A DNA stretch of 52,230 nucleotides from Haemophilus influenzae (GCA_923172585.1 OV298644.1:1726366-1778595), one strand, 5' to 3'. Positions 11,066 to 23,194 are shown, numbered from the stretch's first letter. Notes: generated by a model not told the origin, from the letters alone. Translations and numbers: made by a program.

Positions 11066-12280
11066 ATGAGCTATACTTTTAGCACGTATGAAACCCTTGC
11101 ATTAGCAAGCTTAGTTTTGCTATTGGGCTATTTTTTGGTTAAACGAATTAATGTATTAAAAACATTTAACATTCCAGAGCCAGTTGTTGGTGGCTTTATT
11201 GTTGCCATTGGTCTTTTAATTTGGCACAAAATTGATGGAACATCCTTTAACTTCGATAAAAATCTACAAACCACAATGATGTTAGTGTTTTTTACTTCTA
11301 TCGGTTTAAGTGCCAACTTTTCCCGTCTAATTAAAGGTGGAAGGCCACTCGTTGTATTTTTATTCATTGCTGCATTATTAATCTTAGGACAAAATGTTAT
11401 TGGCATTGCAAGCTCAATGGCATTAAGAATCCATCCCGCTTATGGCTTACTTGCAGGTTCAGTAACCTTAACAGGTGGTCACGGCACTGGAGCTGCTTGG
11501 GCGGATACATTTGCACATCAATTTAATCTACAAGGTGCAACTGAAATTGCCATTGCCTGTGCAACTTTCGGTTTAGTATTCGGTGGTATCATCGGTGGTC
11601 CTGTCGCTCGTTTCTTATTAAATCGCCAAAAACAAGGCGAAAATCCTGAAAATGATGAAGTTGATGACATTCAAGAAGTATTTGAACACCCAACTTATAA
11701 ACGTAAAATTACTGCACGTTCATTAATTGAAACAATTGCAATGATTTCAGTATGTTTATTAATTGGTCAATATTTAGATGTACAAACAAAAGGTACTGCA
11801 CTCCAATTACCAACTTTCGTATGGTGTTTATTCACTGGTGTTATTGTCCGCAATATTTTAACCAACATTTTCCGTTTCCAAGTAGCAGAATCCGCTATTG
11901 ACGTATTAGGTAGCGTAGGCTTATCCATCTTTTTAGCAATTGCTTTAATGTCATTAAGACTTTGGGAACTTGCAGGTTTAGCAATTGACGTATTAATTGT
12001 TCTGGCTATTCAAGTAGCATTTATGGCTGCCTTTGCAATTTTCATTACTTATCGAGCAATGGGTAAAGATTACGATGCCGTCGTATTAAGTGCTGGACAC
12101 TGTGGTTTTGGTTTAGGCGCAACCCCAACAGCAATCGCAAATATGCAAGCTGTCACCAGCCGTTTTGGGCCATCGCACAAAGCATTTTTAATCGTTCCAA
12201 TGGTCGGAGCATTCTTTATCGACTTAATCAACGCTGCGCTATTAAAAGTTTCATTTGCAGTTGTAAATATGCTCGCGTAA
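11066..12280 (+). CDS. gltS: GltS, sodium/glutamate symporter
   Basis: Inner-membrane carrier that takes up glutamate with sodium. The protein has 404 residues with about ten to twelve helices in two inverted halves. Both halves carry the glycine-rich re-entrant motifs typical of GltS: GSVTLTGGHGTGAAW near residue 133 and LSAGHCGFGLGATPTAIAN near 344. The ribosome site GGGAG lies about ten bases before the ATG. parC ends 41 bases upstream, so the two may share a transcript. A strong bidirectional hairpin follows, shared with convergent rimK. The gene is intact and I am confident of the family. Confidence 0.95.
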   Translation: MSYTFSTYETLALASLVLLLGYFLVKRINVLKTFNIPEPVVGGFIVAIGLLIWHKIDGTSFNFDKNLQTTMMLVFFTSIGLSANFSRLIKGGRPLVVFLFIAALLILGQNVIGIASSMALRIHPAYGLLAGSVTLTGGHGTGAAWADTFAHQFNLQGATEIAIACATFGLVFGGIIGGPVARFLLNRQKQGENPENDEVDDIQEVFEHPTYKRKITARSLIETIAMISVCLLIGQYLDVQTKGTALQLPTFVWCLFTGVIVRNILTNIFRFQVAESAIDVLGSVGLSIFLAIALMSLRLWELAGLAIDVLIVLAIQVAFMAAFAIFITYRAMGKDYDAVVLSAGHCGFGLGATPTAIANMQAVTSRFGPSHKAFLIVPMVGAFFIDLINAALLKVSFAVVNMLA

Positions 12281-12310
12281 AGTGCGGTTGAAATTGACAA
12301 TGTTTTAGAG

Positions 12311-12343
12311 AAATGCCTTTATCTTGAATTGATAAAGGCATTT
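12311..12343. terminator. Bidirectional terminator between gltS and rimK
   Basis: A perfect 13-bp stem: AAATGCCTTTATC (12311-12323) and GATAAAGGCATTT (12331-12343) around a 7-base loop. It serves gltS from the left and rimK from the right. It overlaps the last 25 bases of the rimK coding region (stop at 12319), so the end of the protein and the terminator share the same DNA. Confidence 0.85.
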
Positions 12344-13227
12344 ATTTCAATATAATCAATTATTACAGCTGCAATATCAATCCCACTTGTTTTTTCAATC
12401 ATTTCTAAGCCTGGGCTTGCATTCACTTCTAAAACCAATAATCCATTTTTTGAACGAATTAAATCCACGCCAGCTACATCTAAACCGATAGCTTTTGTTG
12501 CTTGAATGGCTATCTGCTTTTCTTCATCGCTTAGGGTAATTTTTTCGGTTTTTCCGCCACGATGACAATTCGCTCGAAACTCACCATCTTGCCCAATTCT
12601 CTGCATCGTTGCGACCACTTGATCACCCATCACAAAACAACGAATATCCGCATTGCCCGCTTCTTCGATAAAATCTTGCTGTAGCATAGATATATTGGTT
12701 TGCTTAAAAGCTTCCATAATGCTCACCGCACTTTGTAGTTTTTCAGCTAAAATTACCCCAATTCCTTGTGAACCATTTAGCGTTTTTAAAATTGTCGGCG
12801 AACTGATATGAGGTATCGTCGCCTGAGCTTGTACTTCACCGCCACTTAAAAGTGAATTGGGAACAGGAATACCAGCCTTCAGCAAAAGTTGCAAACTTTT
12901 CCATTTATCACGCGCATTTAAAAATGCCTGAGATGAATTTAAACAAAAAGTCCCTTTGCCTTCAAAATGCTGTAAGACTGAACATCCCATTTGCGTACTC
13001 GTTGTGCCAAATCGAGGCAAAACTGCATCATAATCAGACAATAAATAAGGTTTCGACTCAGAATTTTCTTGATAAAAAATCTGAAAGTGCGGTGGATTTT
13101 GCGAGAGTTTTAAGAAACAGTGATTCGGATCTAAAATATCCATCTCATGCCCTTGATGTTTAGCCGCTTCTTTTAAGCGTTGGCAACTATAAAGACGAGG
13201 TTCTCGGCAAAGCATTAATAATTTCAT
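12319..13227 (-). CDS. rimK: RimK, ATP-grasp ligase adding glutamate to ribosomal protein S6
   Basis: Adds glutamate residues to the C-terminus of ribosomal protein S6; the family also makes poly-glutamate. The ATP-grasp fold is visible: Lys148 in [12 protein letters not shown] (residues 146-157) for nucleotide binding and [11 protein letters not shown] (265-275) for metal binding. At 302 residues it matches the usual length of about 300. It is transcribed away from grxA; the two starts are 116 bases apart, as in E. coli where rimK lies close to grxA. The reading frame is intact. The 3' end is embedded in the shared terminator with gltS. Confidence 0.93.
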   Translation of the reverse strand: MKLLMLCREPRLYSCQRLKEAAKHQGHEMDILDPNHCFLKLSQNPPHFQIFYQENSESKPYLLSDYDAVLPRFGTTSTQMGCSVLQHFEGKGTFCLNSSQAFLNARDKWKSLQLLLKAGIPVPNSLLSGGEVQAQATIPHISSPTILKTLNGSQGIGVILAEKLQSAVSIMEAFKQTNISMLQQDFIEEAGNADIRCFVMGDQVVATMQRIGQDGEFRANCHRGGKTEKITLSDEEKQIAIQATKAIGLDVAGVDLIRSKNGLLVLEVNASPGLEMIEKTSGIDIAAVIIDYIEINAFINSR

Positions 13228-13343
13228 AATATTTAACTCATTGTCTACGATGTCCCGTATATTACACGAATAAAAACGCTTTATGTAGATGATAAAAATC
13301 AGGTAGAATTACCTAGAATTTTTAACTCAAAAAAGGAAATCTT

Positions 13344-13607
13344 ATGTTCGATATTATTTTTGGTCGTCATGGCTGCCCTTACTGTGTGCGTGCAAAAAAC
13401 CTTGCTGAAAAATTAAAAGGCGAAGTTGCTGATTTTGACTATCGTTATGTGGATATTCACGCAGAAGGCATTACTAAAGAAGATTTATCAAAATCTGTTG
13501 GTAAACCAGTAGAAACCGTACCACAAATCTTTATTGATGAAAAACCAATTGGTGGTTGCACTGATTTTGAAGCATTAATGAAAGAACAATTTGGCATCGT
13601 TGCTTAA
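13344..13607 (+). CDS. grxA: Glutaredoxin 1 (GrxA)
   Basis: Small glutathione-dependent disulfide reductase that serves ribonucleotide reductase and other targets. The active site CPYC is at residues 11-14, followed by the cis-proline loop TVP (58-60) and the glutathione-binding GGCTD (70-74). At 87 residues it is the size of E. coli GrxA and very similar to it (FGRHGCPYCVRAKNLAEKL). The ribosome site is AAAGGAAA just before the ATG. It has its own terminator at 13628-13661. It is divergent from rimK and convergent with fabB. Confidence 0.95.
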   Translation: MFDIIFGRHGCPYCVRAKNLAEKLKGEVADFDYRYVDIHAEGITKEDLSKSVGKPVETVPQIFIDEKPIGGCTDFEALMKEQFGIVA

Positions 13608-13627
13608 TTTTTCTTTTTAATTTATAC

Positions 13628-13661
13628 AAAAAAGCCACTTTCAATCGAAAATGGCTTTTTT
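13628..13661. terminator. Terminator between grxA and fabB
   Basis: AAAAAAGCCA (13628-13637) pairs with TGGCTTTTTT (13652-13661). With A and T runs on both sides it can act in both directions, ending grxA from the left and fabB from the right. Confidence 0.85.
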
Positions 13662-13673
13662 CATAGAAGAGAT

Positions 13674-14894
13674 TTAACCGTTATAACGTTTAAAAATTAA
13701 TGTCGAATATGTACCACCAAAACCAAAGCTATTTGACATAACAGTTTGTAATCCTGCATTTTCTTTCGTCTCAGTAACGATGTTGCAACCTTCAGCGGCT
13801 TCATCTAAGGTTTCGATATTAATACTTGGTGCAATAAAATCATTATCCAACATTAATAACGTGTAAATTGCTTCATGTGCACTTGCAGCACCTAAAGAGT
13901 GACCAGTCATTGATTTAGTTGAAGAAATCGCTGGGATTTTGTCACCAAATACATTTTCGATTGCACCTAATTCTTTCACGTCACCTACTGGTGTAGATAT
14001 GCCATGTACATTGATGTAATCAATTGGAGTATCGACAGTTGCCATTGCTTGTTTCATACAACGCTCTGCACCTTCACCACTTGGTGCAACCATATCGTAA
14101 CCATCAGAAGTTGCACCATAACCTACAATTTCAGCGTAAATTTTTGCACCACGAGCAAGTGCATGTTCTAATTCTTCCACAACCACAACAGCACCACCAC
14201 CTGCAATAACGAAACCGTCACGATTTGCGTCATAAGCACGAGATGCTTTTTCTGGCGTTTCATTGTATTTAGTTGAAACTGCACCCATTGCATCAAACTC
14301 AGTAGCACATTCCCAAGATAACTCTTCTGCACCACCAGCAAAAACGACATCTTGTTTGCCTAATTGAATTAGTTCAACCGCATGACCAATACAATGTGCA
14401 GAGGTTGCACAAGCTGAACTCATAGAATAATTCACACCACGAATTTCATAAGGTGTAGCTAAACAAGCTGAAACACTTGATGCCATGGTTTGCGTTACAG
14501 CGTAAGGACCAATCGCTTTTACACCGCGAGGACCACGAACCGCATCACAAGCCACTAATTGATTATGTGCAGACCCCGTACCTGCACCAATCACTAAGCC
14601 AGTACGATCATTAGAAACTTGATCTTCTGTTAAGCCTGCATCTTCAATCGCTTCACGCATAGAAAGATAAGCATAAGCCGCTGCATCACCCATAAAATGG
14701 AACACTTTACGATCAATGTGCTCGCTTGGGTTTAATTTGATTGTTCCGGCAACATGGCTACGCATATTCATTTCTACAAACTCAGGAACAACTTCAATAC
14801 CTGATTTCCCTGCTTTTAATGAAGCCAATACTTCTTCTTTGTTGTTACCGATACTTGAAATAATCCCAAAGCCTGTAATTACAGTTCTTCTCAT
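13674..14894 (-). CDS. fabB: FabB, 3-oxoacyl-ACP synthase I
   Basis: Condensing enzyme of fatty-acid elongation, needed for unsaturated fatty acids. The protein has 406 residues, the family size. The Cys-His-His triad is visible: Cys162 in [12 protein letters not shown], His297 in [12 protein letters not shown] and His332 in [11 protein letters not shown]. The residue after HG is usually Thr (HGTSTPVGD) but here is Ile299; this is either a real variant or a read error. The ATG at 14894 is preceded by GGAAGAAGC. The gene stands alone, divergent from mnmC. Confidence 0.94.
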   Translation of the reverse strand: MRRTVITGFGIISSIGNNKEEVLASLKAGKSGIEVVPEFVEMNMRSHVAGTIKLNPSEHIDRKVFHFMGDAAAYAYLSMREAIEDAGLTEDQVSNDRTGLVIGAGTGSAHNQLVACDAVRGPRGVKAIGPYAVTQTMASSVSACLATPYEIRGVNYSMSSACATSAHCIGHAVELIQLGKQDVVFAGGAEELSWECATEFDAMGAVSTKYNETPEKASRAYDANRDGFVIAGGGAVVVVEELEHALARGAKIYAEIVGYGATSDGYDMVAPSGEGAERCMKQAMATVDTPIDYINVHGISTPVGDVKELGAIENVFGDKIPAISSTKSMTGHSLGAASAHEAIYTLLMLDNDFIAPSINIETLDEAAEGCNIVTETKENAGLQTVMSNSFGFGGTYSTLIFKRYNG

Positions 14895-15042
14895 TGCTTC
14901 TTCCTTATTGATTTATATGTAAAAATAACGACTCAAAATTACTACGAAATAAAAATATTTCAAGCAATAATTCATTTGTTCGACCATTTCAGAAAATCGC
15001 GTTATTATACGCAAATTTCATTAGGCAACAAAGGAATAAAAA

Positions 15043-17056
15043 ATGACCTTTAGCGTCCAACATGCTGAAATTCACTTCAATCAAAACCATATTCCCGTCT
15101 CAGATCAATTCGATGATGTCTATTTTTCTAACGAAAATGCATTGGCACAAACCGATTATGTTTTTCTACAAGGTAATCAACTTTGGGAACGTTGGATAAC
15201 ATACAAAGAAGCTAATTTTGTCATCGCTGAAACAGGATTTGGTACAGGATCAAATTTCTTTGCGGTAACCAAATTATTAAGTGAATTTCGCCAGCAACAC
15301 GAGAATCATCCTTTAAAACGCCTAAATTTCATTTCCTTTGAAAAATATCCGATAAAAATCACCGCACTTTTGCAAGCGCATCTTGCCTATCCGCAGTTTG
15401 AAGATTTAAGCGCTCATTTGCAACGTTATTGGCCTTCATTGATTCTAGGTTGTCATCGTATTCATTTTGAAGAGACCACATTAGATTTATGGTTTAGTGA
15501 TGTATCAGAAAACTTGCCACAACTTGGCGATTATATGAATGAACGTATTGATACTTGGTTTTTAGATGGCTTTGCGCCGAGTAAAAATCCTGAAATGTGC
15601 AATGATGATCTCTATAACTTAATATTTAGTTTCACGAAACCCAATGGAATATTTGCCACTTTCACTGCAGCAAGTGCAGTCAGAAAAGGACTTGAATCCG
15701 CAGGCTTTAAGGTGATAAAACGTAAAGGCTTCGGCAAAAAACGAGAATGTTTAAGTGGGTTAAAAATACAATCAAAACCTACCGCACTTTCAACACCTTG
15801 ATATCTTGCTCAGCCTGCGAAAATGGAAAAACAAGATTTCGCTATTATCGGTGGTGGTATTGCTTCTCTTTGTGCTGCCATATCCGGAGTAAAACGTGGG
15901 GCAAAAGTTACTATTTATTGTGAAGATGACACGCTCGCACTTAATGCCTCAGGCAATAAACAAGGTGCATTTTATCCGCAACTTAGCGATGATAATGCGC
16001 TTACCGTTGATTTTTACCTGCACGCTTTCAATTACGGTCGCCAATTACATGATTGGGCAATCGAACAAAACAGAGCGTTTGAACACGAATTTTGTAGCGT
16101 GGCACTATGTGCTTACAACGAAAAAAGTGCGGTCAAATTAACAAAGATTTCTCAGCTTGGTTTACCGAACGAAATCTTCCAAATGCTGAGTGCTGAACAA
16201 CTCAGTGAAAAAGTGGGATTACCGCTTAATTGCGAAGGCGGTTGGATTGAGCAAGGGGCTTGGCTTGCACCAAGACAATTTGTTCAAAATGCCTTTTCAT
16301 TTCTTGAAAAGCAGGGTGTCATCATTAAAACCGCACAAAAAATTACCGCACTTTCTCAAGAAGAAAAAGGTTGGGAACTAAAAAATATGCAAGGTCAAAA
16401 ATTCTGCCATGAAGTCGTCATTCTTACGAACGGACATAAAATTACTGATTTTGTTCAAACAGAAAAGCTACCGCTATACCCTATCCGAGGGCAAGTCAGC
16501 CAAATTCCAACATCTAGAAAACTTACTCAAACTGAAATCTGTGCTTTGTTATGATGGCTATCTTACTCCAGCCAATCAGTTAAAAACCTCACATTGCATC
16601 GGTGCAAGCCATGTTCGTGATAATGTTGATCGCCATTTTAGCGAACAAGAACAACAAGAAAACCAACAAAAACTCCAACAAAATATCGCCCAACCTTGGA
16701 CGCAAGATGTGGATACATCAGATAATCTCGCTCGTGTAGGCATTCATTGCTCTGTAAGAGATCTAGCACAAATGGTGGGAAACATGCCTAATTTTGAACA
16801 GCAACAAGCGGGTTATTACAATCTATTTAACCTCCGCCGTCGTAAACAACCTATTCAAAGTGCGGTCAATTTTCAGAATATTTTCTTAATCGCAGCCTTA
16901 GGTTCTCGCGGACTTACCTCTGCTCCACTCTTAGGCGAAACCTTAGCTTCAATCATGTATAGCGAGCCATTACCAATAAGCGAAGCCATATTACATAATC
17001 TTTCAGCTAACCGAGCTTAGGTAAAAAAGTGGTTGAAAGGTTCAAAAGTTGAATAA
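15043..17056 (+). CDS. mnmC: MnmC, bifunctional tRNA mnm5s2U34 modification enzyme (broken frame)
   Basis: Completes 5-methylaminomethyl-2-thiouridine at tRNA wobble position 34. The N-terminal SAM methyltransferase shows [11 protein letters not shown]; the C-terminal FAD oxidase shows [12 protein letters not shown]. The gene reads through three segments: 15043-15801, 15823-16554 and 16409-17056. TGA at 15799-15801 and TAG at 17018-17020 stand where Trp is expected (ALSTP-W-YLAQP; SANRA-W-VKKWLKG). One extra base near 16,515 shifts the frame ([10 protein letters not shown] read as TSRKLTQTE). Removing it gives 670 residues, the normal size. Whether the stops are real cannot be told; the Trp-to-stop pattern recurs in neighbours and suggests errors. 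Confidence 0.88.
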
Positions 17057-17126
17057 ATTCATAAGATTCAGAGCCTTACAAAAATAACTATAACGTGTTA
17101 AAATCAAACAAAATTTAAATATAAAA

Positions 17127-18230
<1,104 letters not shown>

Positions 18231-18231
<1 letters not shown>

Positions 18232-19108
18232 TGCGTGGCTATATCTTTGGCATACTGTCCGCTGTATTTTGGGCATTATCTGGACTGTTGTATAATGAAT
18301 TGCCATTAAGTGAATATACCGCGTTAGGGAAAGTAATTTCATTACTTTTTTTAATTGATTTTTGCTCGTTATTAGTTATCGGCATCACATTATGGCGAAA
18401 AAGTGCGGTAGATTTTCAAGGTGTTTTTTGGCAACCTGCGTTATCTGGCGTATTATGCGGACCAATAGGAATATCTGCCTATTTATTAAGCATTCATTAT
18501 TTAACAATCTATTATGCTGCACCGCTTTCATCTCTCTTTCCTGTTTTCGCTGCATTAATGTCTTATTGGATTCTAAAAGAAAAAATTACCAAAACAGCCC
18601 AATTCGATTTGCCTTGGCTATTATTTCTTCTTCGTTGCTTGCTATTGAAGTAGGACAAGAAATAACCTTTAATACTATCGGTTTTATTTTTTTAATAATT
18701 TGTATATTAGGGTGGTCATCTGAAATAGTGATATCCTCCTATACAATACGTTCTCTCTCTAGACTTCAGGTGTATTTTTTAAGACTATGTGGTTCAACTA
18801 TTGGTTATTTATTGATTCTATTTATTCTTTCCTTGAAAAATTTCTCACTAGATATACTTAGTTTTAATTATGTACAAATTACTGGTGTAATAATCTTTGG
18901 GGCATTATCTTACTGCTGCTATTACCAAGCGATTTATCTGTTAAAACCAATCAAAGCAATGGCATTAAATATCACATATTCTGTATGGGCAATTGGACTT
19001 GGTTATCTGCTCTATAAACAGCCAATTAAGCCCATTACCTTACTACTTACCTTATTATTAAGTGCAGGAGTGATCGTTACACTTTATTACAAAGGCAAAC
19101 AAAAATGA
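18231..19108 (+). CDS. licB: LicB, choline permease (frameshifted)
   Basis: Membrane transporter of the drug/metabolite family that imports choline for LicA. About ten helices are seen, starting MRGYIFGILSAVFWALSGLL. The frame breaks near 18,606: AQFDLPWLLFL should read AQFGFALAIISSS, explained by loss of one G from a GG pair. The second half continues in the next frame to 19108. It starts in the licA stop (TAATG) and ends in the licC start (ATGA), so translation is coupled. With the base restored the protein has about 292 residues. The break may be a read error; the rest of the gene looks normal. Confidence 0.9.
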
Positions 19109-19806
19109 ATGCAATCATTTTAGCAGCAGGATTAGGCAGTCGATTTAAAGACATCAAACAAAGCACACATAAATCATTGTTAGATATTCACGGCACACCT
19201 AACTTAGAACAGACACTCACTTTTCTACGTCAAGCAAATATCGACAATATTGTCATTGTTACAGGGTATTTACACGAACAATTCGAGTATCTAAAGAAAA
19301 AATATGACTGCACCTTGATTTACAACGAAAAATATCGCGAATATAACAGCATTTATTCCTTTTCTCTGGCGCAAGACTTCTTTAATGATTGTTATGTTAT
19401 TGATGCGGATGTAATGCTTAATCGAAATATTTTTCTAACGAAACCATCACACAGCAAATATTTCACAGTTATTCGTTCTAACACTCATAATGAATGGCTA
19501 CCGATTTTAAATAGTAATGGGCAAGTAATGCGTATTGAGATTGGATCATTAAACCAGCCTAGCTTGTCAGAGGTATCTTATTGGACAACTCTGGATTGCA
19601 ATATCATTCTAACTTTGCTCAAAGAATACACAAGTGAAGTGCGGTTAAAAAATCCAAAACTTTATTAGGATACCATTCAGATGGAATATATAGAGAAATT
19701 GAATATCTATACAGAACAACTCAACAGTGATGATATATTTGAAATGGATAACCTTGATGACTATCACAACATTTTACAAAAATTGACACCAAACAAGGAA
19801 AAATAA
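19105..19806 (+). CDS. licC: LicC, phosphocholine cytidylyltransferase (in-frame stop)
   Basis: Makes CDP-choline from phosphocholine and CTP. The nucleotidyltransferase signature LAAGLGSRF is at residues 6-14, with YVIDADVMLNR carrying the metal-binding Asp. The frame is open to a TAG at 19666-19668, where Trp is expected (PKLY-W-DTI), and then continues in the same frame to the TAA at 19804-19806, giving about 233 codons, the normal length. The normal stop overlaps the licD ATG. The stop fits the recurring loss of TGG codons in this window, so it is probably not a true truncation. Confidence 0.9.
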
Positions 19807-20611
19807 TGAAAAAATTGACTATCATAGAACAACAACTCGTTTGTCTCAATATATTAGATTATTTCCATGCATTATGTGAGCGACACCAAATTCACAATTC
19901 TCTTGGTGGTGGAACATTAATCGATGCTATACGCCACAAAGGCAATATCCCTTGGGATGATGATATTGATGTTTATATGCACCGTGATGAATATCAAAAA
20001 TTCATTAATATTTGGCTACAAGAAAAACATGAATGATATAACATAGAGACAGTGGAAGATATCCTTGCTCAAAATACTGGAGAAATGACAAAAATATATG
20101 AAAATAGAACAAAAACGATTGATATTGATGGAGATAAAAATAAAATATTTATAGATATATTTATCTATGATGGAATACCAAATAATAAAAAAATTATTTA
20201 TACAATAATCAAAAAATATAGAAAAAAAAAAAATCGTTTTGAATCTTGTAAGAAACGATGGATAAAAGCAACCCAAAATTCATTATAAAATACAATACTT
20301 AATAAATTGAGCAATTTAATATTTTACAAAATGCAAAAAAATTTATAGCAATTTCAAAAAATGCATCCAATAAAACAATACGAATATATAGGTATGGGAT
20401 TATATGATTATGACGAATACGAAGAATTGCAAAAATCTTATATGCCAAGGAATATTTTAATCAAGTTATTTATAAAGAATTTGAAGGACGACAATTTCAA
20501 GTAATGAATGGATATCACGAACACTTAACACAATATTATGGAGATTATATGAAGCTTCCACCAGAAGAAGAGCAAAAGCCACATCATATTCAAGAAGCGT
20601 ATATTTTGTAA
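19806..20611 (+). pseudogene. licD: LicD, phosphocholine transferase (several stops and a frameshift)
   Basis: Transfers phosphocholine from CDP-choline onto lipooligosaccharide; the family is known for GTLxGAxRHKGxIPWDDDID. Here the motif reads GGGTLIDAIRHKG, then NIPWDDDIDVYM. In-frame stops occur at 20034-20036 (TGA), 20286-20288 (TAA) and 20346-20348 (TAG), and one base is missing near 20,450 (YMPRE-YFNQ). Beyond it the frame KEFEGRQFQVMNGYHEHLTQ runs to TAA at 20609-20611. As written it cannot make a full protein. Damage is denser than in licABC, so real decay is possible here, though read error remains the simpler explanation. Confidence 0.85.
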
Positions 20612-20614
20612 GCG

Positions 20615-20642
20615 AAAGGGCAGATTTAATTCTGCCCTTTTT
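20615..20642. terminator. Bidirectional terminator between licD and sppA
   Basis: AAAGGGCAGA (20615-20624) and TCTGCCCTTT (20631-20640) form a perfect 10-bp stem around TTTAAT, with more T after it. It lies between the convergent lic1 operon and sppA. Confidence 0.88.
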
Positions 20643-20648
20643 CAATTA

Positions 20649-22496
20649 TTACTTCACTATTCCACAATTCAAACAATACAAATATTGACCTTTAGGATCA
20701 TTAAATTTAGTTAATACATTCAATTCTTTTTGTAATTTTTGAATTGGAGCAGGCAAACCAAGCCATTTAACTAACTGCTCTTGCGCACCATTTTTAGTAT
20801 CGCGCAATAAGGTGCTAATTAAACTAACGTTATCATCTGTAAACCATTCCACGCTAAAATCTTGCACGGCAGTATCTTGGCGTTGATTCACTAATTGCTC
20901 TGCTTTATTGACCGCTTCATTAAAAGAACCTATCTCATCCACTAAACCATTTTGGAATGCATCACTGTCCAACCAAACCTGACCTTGAGCAAGTTTATCT
21001 ACTTGTGTTTTAGAAAGCTGGCGACCTTTGCTGACAATTTCTAAAAATCTGTCATAACCATGCTCAATTTCTGTTTGATAAATATCTTGCACGGGTTTTG
21101 CTAATGGAGAAAACGCAGATGTATTAGCTAATTCAGTGGTTGAAACACCATCTGCATTCACGCCTATTTTCTTAATACTATTTTCAAAAGTCGGGAACAT
21201 CGTGAAAATACCGATAGAACCCGTAATTGTATTTGCATCGGCAATAATATAATCTGCAGTGGATGAAATCCAATAACCACCAGATGCTGCCATTGCACCC
21301 ATAGATACGATGACAGGCTTACCGATTTTCTGTAAATTTTCTGTTTCTTGTCGGATAATTTCAGAAGCAAAAGCACTTCCGCCAGGTGAATTAACGCGTA
21401 GAATCACGGCTTTCACAGAATTGTCATCGTGGGCTTTACGAAGAATTCGTGCAATGGTGTCGCCACCAGAATTTTCTTCATCACTTTCTCCATCAATAAT
21501 CGTTCCTTCAACATTCACAACCGCAATTTTATTCGGTACATTGTAATGTTCTAAACGATCAGGCAGTTGAGTCAAATAATCATCAAATTCGATAAGGTTC
21601 GCTTTTCCATCACTTCCTTTGCCAAAAAGTGCGGATAGTTTTTTATCTAAATCCAAACGAGTTACAACATCAGTTACTAATCCACGTTGTTGTGCGTATG
21701 CCGTACTATTGCCTTTTAACGCTTTAAGTTCTGCAAGATACTGTTTCGCATTCGGCAAAATGTGATCTTTCTTAATATTACGATTTTCACTGACGGATAA
21801 AACATAATTATTCCACATTTCGCCTAACCAACGTTGCATATTTGCTTTTGCCTCAGCCGACATATCGTTGCGTAAAAATGGTTCAACTGCTGATTTATAA
21901 GTCCCTACGTGGAAAATATGTGGTGTAACGGCTAATTTGTCGAGCATCTCTTTAAAATACAAATTCTCTTGCGATAAACCGTGAATATCCACGCTTCCAA
22001 TTGAATTTAAATAAATTTCATCAGCAAAGCTCGCTAAATAATATTGTCCTTGTGAATAATTATCTGCATAGGCGATCACTGGTTTCCCTGCATCTTTAAA
22101 GTGACTGATAGCACCACCAATAAAATCTAATGCGGGTAAATCCGCCCCTTCAAAATAATTAAGATCGAGCACTAATCCTTTAATTTTAGGATCATCTTCC
22201 GCTTGTTGAATGGCAAATACCACATCAAAAGTCGAAATTTTTCGAGGGACGTGCTCGCCATTCAATTCGCTTAAGGCATCTTGCCAACGAAGTGTTTCAT
22301 CTCGGTTGTCCGCTAAATAACCATCTAAATTGAGCAATAATGCCCCATCGCTTGTTAATGCAGTAGATTTTTTCCCGCCACTTGAAAAGCTAATAATCGC
22401 CATTAGCAAAAACACAAAACCTAAAAACACGACATTCATCACAAGATCACGAATGAAACACAGTGCTTTCCAACAAAATTTTAATACTTGAAACAT
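20649..22496 (-). CDS. sppA: SppA, signal peptide peptidase (protease IV)
   Basis: Membrane-bound periplasmic protease that degrades cleaved signal peptides. One N-terminal helix (about residues 19-36) anchors it. It is the long 67-kDa form with two tandem domains and 615 residues. The catalytic Lys201 lies in HVGTYKSAVEPF and the nucleophile Ser405 in SMGAMAASGGYWIS, the Ser/Lys dyad being split across the two domains as in E. coli. The reading frame is intact. It is divergent from the nitroreductase gene and convergent with lic1. Confidence 0.94.
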   Translation of the reverse strand: MFQVLKFCWKALCFIRDLVMNVVFLGFVFLLMAIISFSSGGKKSTALTSDGALLLNLDGYLADNRDETLRWQDALSELNGEHVPRKISTFDVVFAIQQAEDDPKIKGLVLDLNYFEGADLPALDFIGGAISHFKDAGKPVIAYADNYSQGQYYLASFADEIYLNSIGSVDIHGLSQENLYFKEMLDKLAVTPHIFHVGTYKSAVEPFLRNDMSAEAKANMQRWLGEMWNNYVLSVSENRNIKKDHILPNAKQYLAELKALKGNSTAYAQQRGLVTDVVTRLDLDKKLSALFGKGSDGKANLIEFDDYLTQLPDRLEHYNVPNKIAVVNVEGTIIDGESDEENSGGDTIARILRKAHDDNSVKAVILRVNSPGGSAFASEIIRQETENLQKIGKPVIVSMGAMAASGGYWISSTADYIIADANTITGSIGIFTMFPTFENSIKKIGVNADGVSTTELANTSAFSPLAKPVQDIYQTEIEHGYDRFLEIVSKGRQLSKTQVDKLAQGQVWLDSDAFQNGLVDEIGSFNEAVNKAEQLVNQRQDTAVQDFSVEWFTDDNVSLISTLLRDTKNGAQEQLVKWLGLPAPIQKLQKELNVLTKFNDPKGQYLYCLNCGIVK

Positions 22497-22552
22497 ACAA
22501 ATTACCTTTAAAAAATTTGCACTAGCGTATCACAAAGCCTTGTCAAAAACTA

Positions 22553-22561
22553 TGCTATAAT
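22553..22561 (+). promoter_or_regulatory. Extended -10 promoter for the nitroreductase gene
   Basis: TGCTATAAT at 22553-22561 is a textbook extended -10 element, 32 bases before the ATG at 22594. No good -35 box is seen, as is usual for this promoter type. A ribosome site AAGGGAT precedes the start. Confidence 0.55.
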
Positions 22562-22593
22562 CCACCGCACTTTTACTTATAAGGGATAATAAA

Positions 22594-23148
22594 ATGGATG
22601 CACTTACACTTTTAACCACAAGAAAATCAAACAAAAAATTGACCGCACCTGCACCTAATGCAGAACAGCTTGAGCGTATTTTCGAAGCAGCAATGCATGT
22701 ACCAGATCATGGAAAATTGCATCCTTATCATTTTGTTGTAATGGAAAATGATGGATTAAATAAATTGGAAACACTACTCAAAGCCGCCGTTGTAGAATTT
22801 GATCTTGGGGAAGAAAAATTGATGAAAGCCGAAAACCTAGCACATCGAGCACCTATGGTTATTGGCGTGGTAGCCAAAATCGATCCAACTATCGCTAAAG
22901 TGCCAGATTGGGAACAAATGTTGAGTGCAGGTTGTGCAACTTATGGATTACAACTGGCTGCACAAGCACAAGGATTTGATAATGTGTGGATTTCAGGGAA
23001 ATGGGTTAATGGCACTGCATTACGAGAAGCGTTCGGATGTCGTGAACAAGATCGTGTGATTGCGTTAGTCATGATTGGCACAAGTATGGAGAAAGCAGAA
23101 CGTGAATGCCGAGTTATCGATACAAAAGATTTTGTAACCTATCTATAA
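22594..23148 (+). CDS. YdjA-like NAD(P)H nitroreductase
   Basis: Small FMN-dependent nitroreductase-fold enzyme; its natural substrate in bacteria is not well known. The 184-residue protein has the family start MDALTLLTTRKSNKKL, the FMN-contacting VPDHGKLHPYHF near residue 37, and SAGCATYGLQLAAQAQGFDN and FGCREQDRV towards the C-terminus. These match E. coli YdjA closely. The frame is intact. It lies alone between sppA (divergent) and the YcdY-like gene (convergent). The function is assigned by family only. Confidence 0.88.
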   Translation: MDALTLLTTRKSNKKLTAPAPNAEQLERIFEAAMHVPDHGKLHPYHFVVMENDGLNKLETLLKAAVVEFDLGEEKLMKAENLAHRAPMVIGVVAKIDPTIAKVPDWEQMLSAGCATYGLQLAAQAQGFDNVWISGKWVNGTALREAFGCREQDRVIALVMIGTSMEKAERECRVIDTKDFVTYL

Positions 23149-23194
23149 AATATTGCTTGCTTTCCTCAATACTTAGAGAAAAGCAAAATATTGC

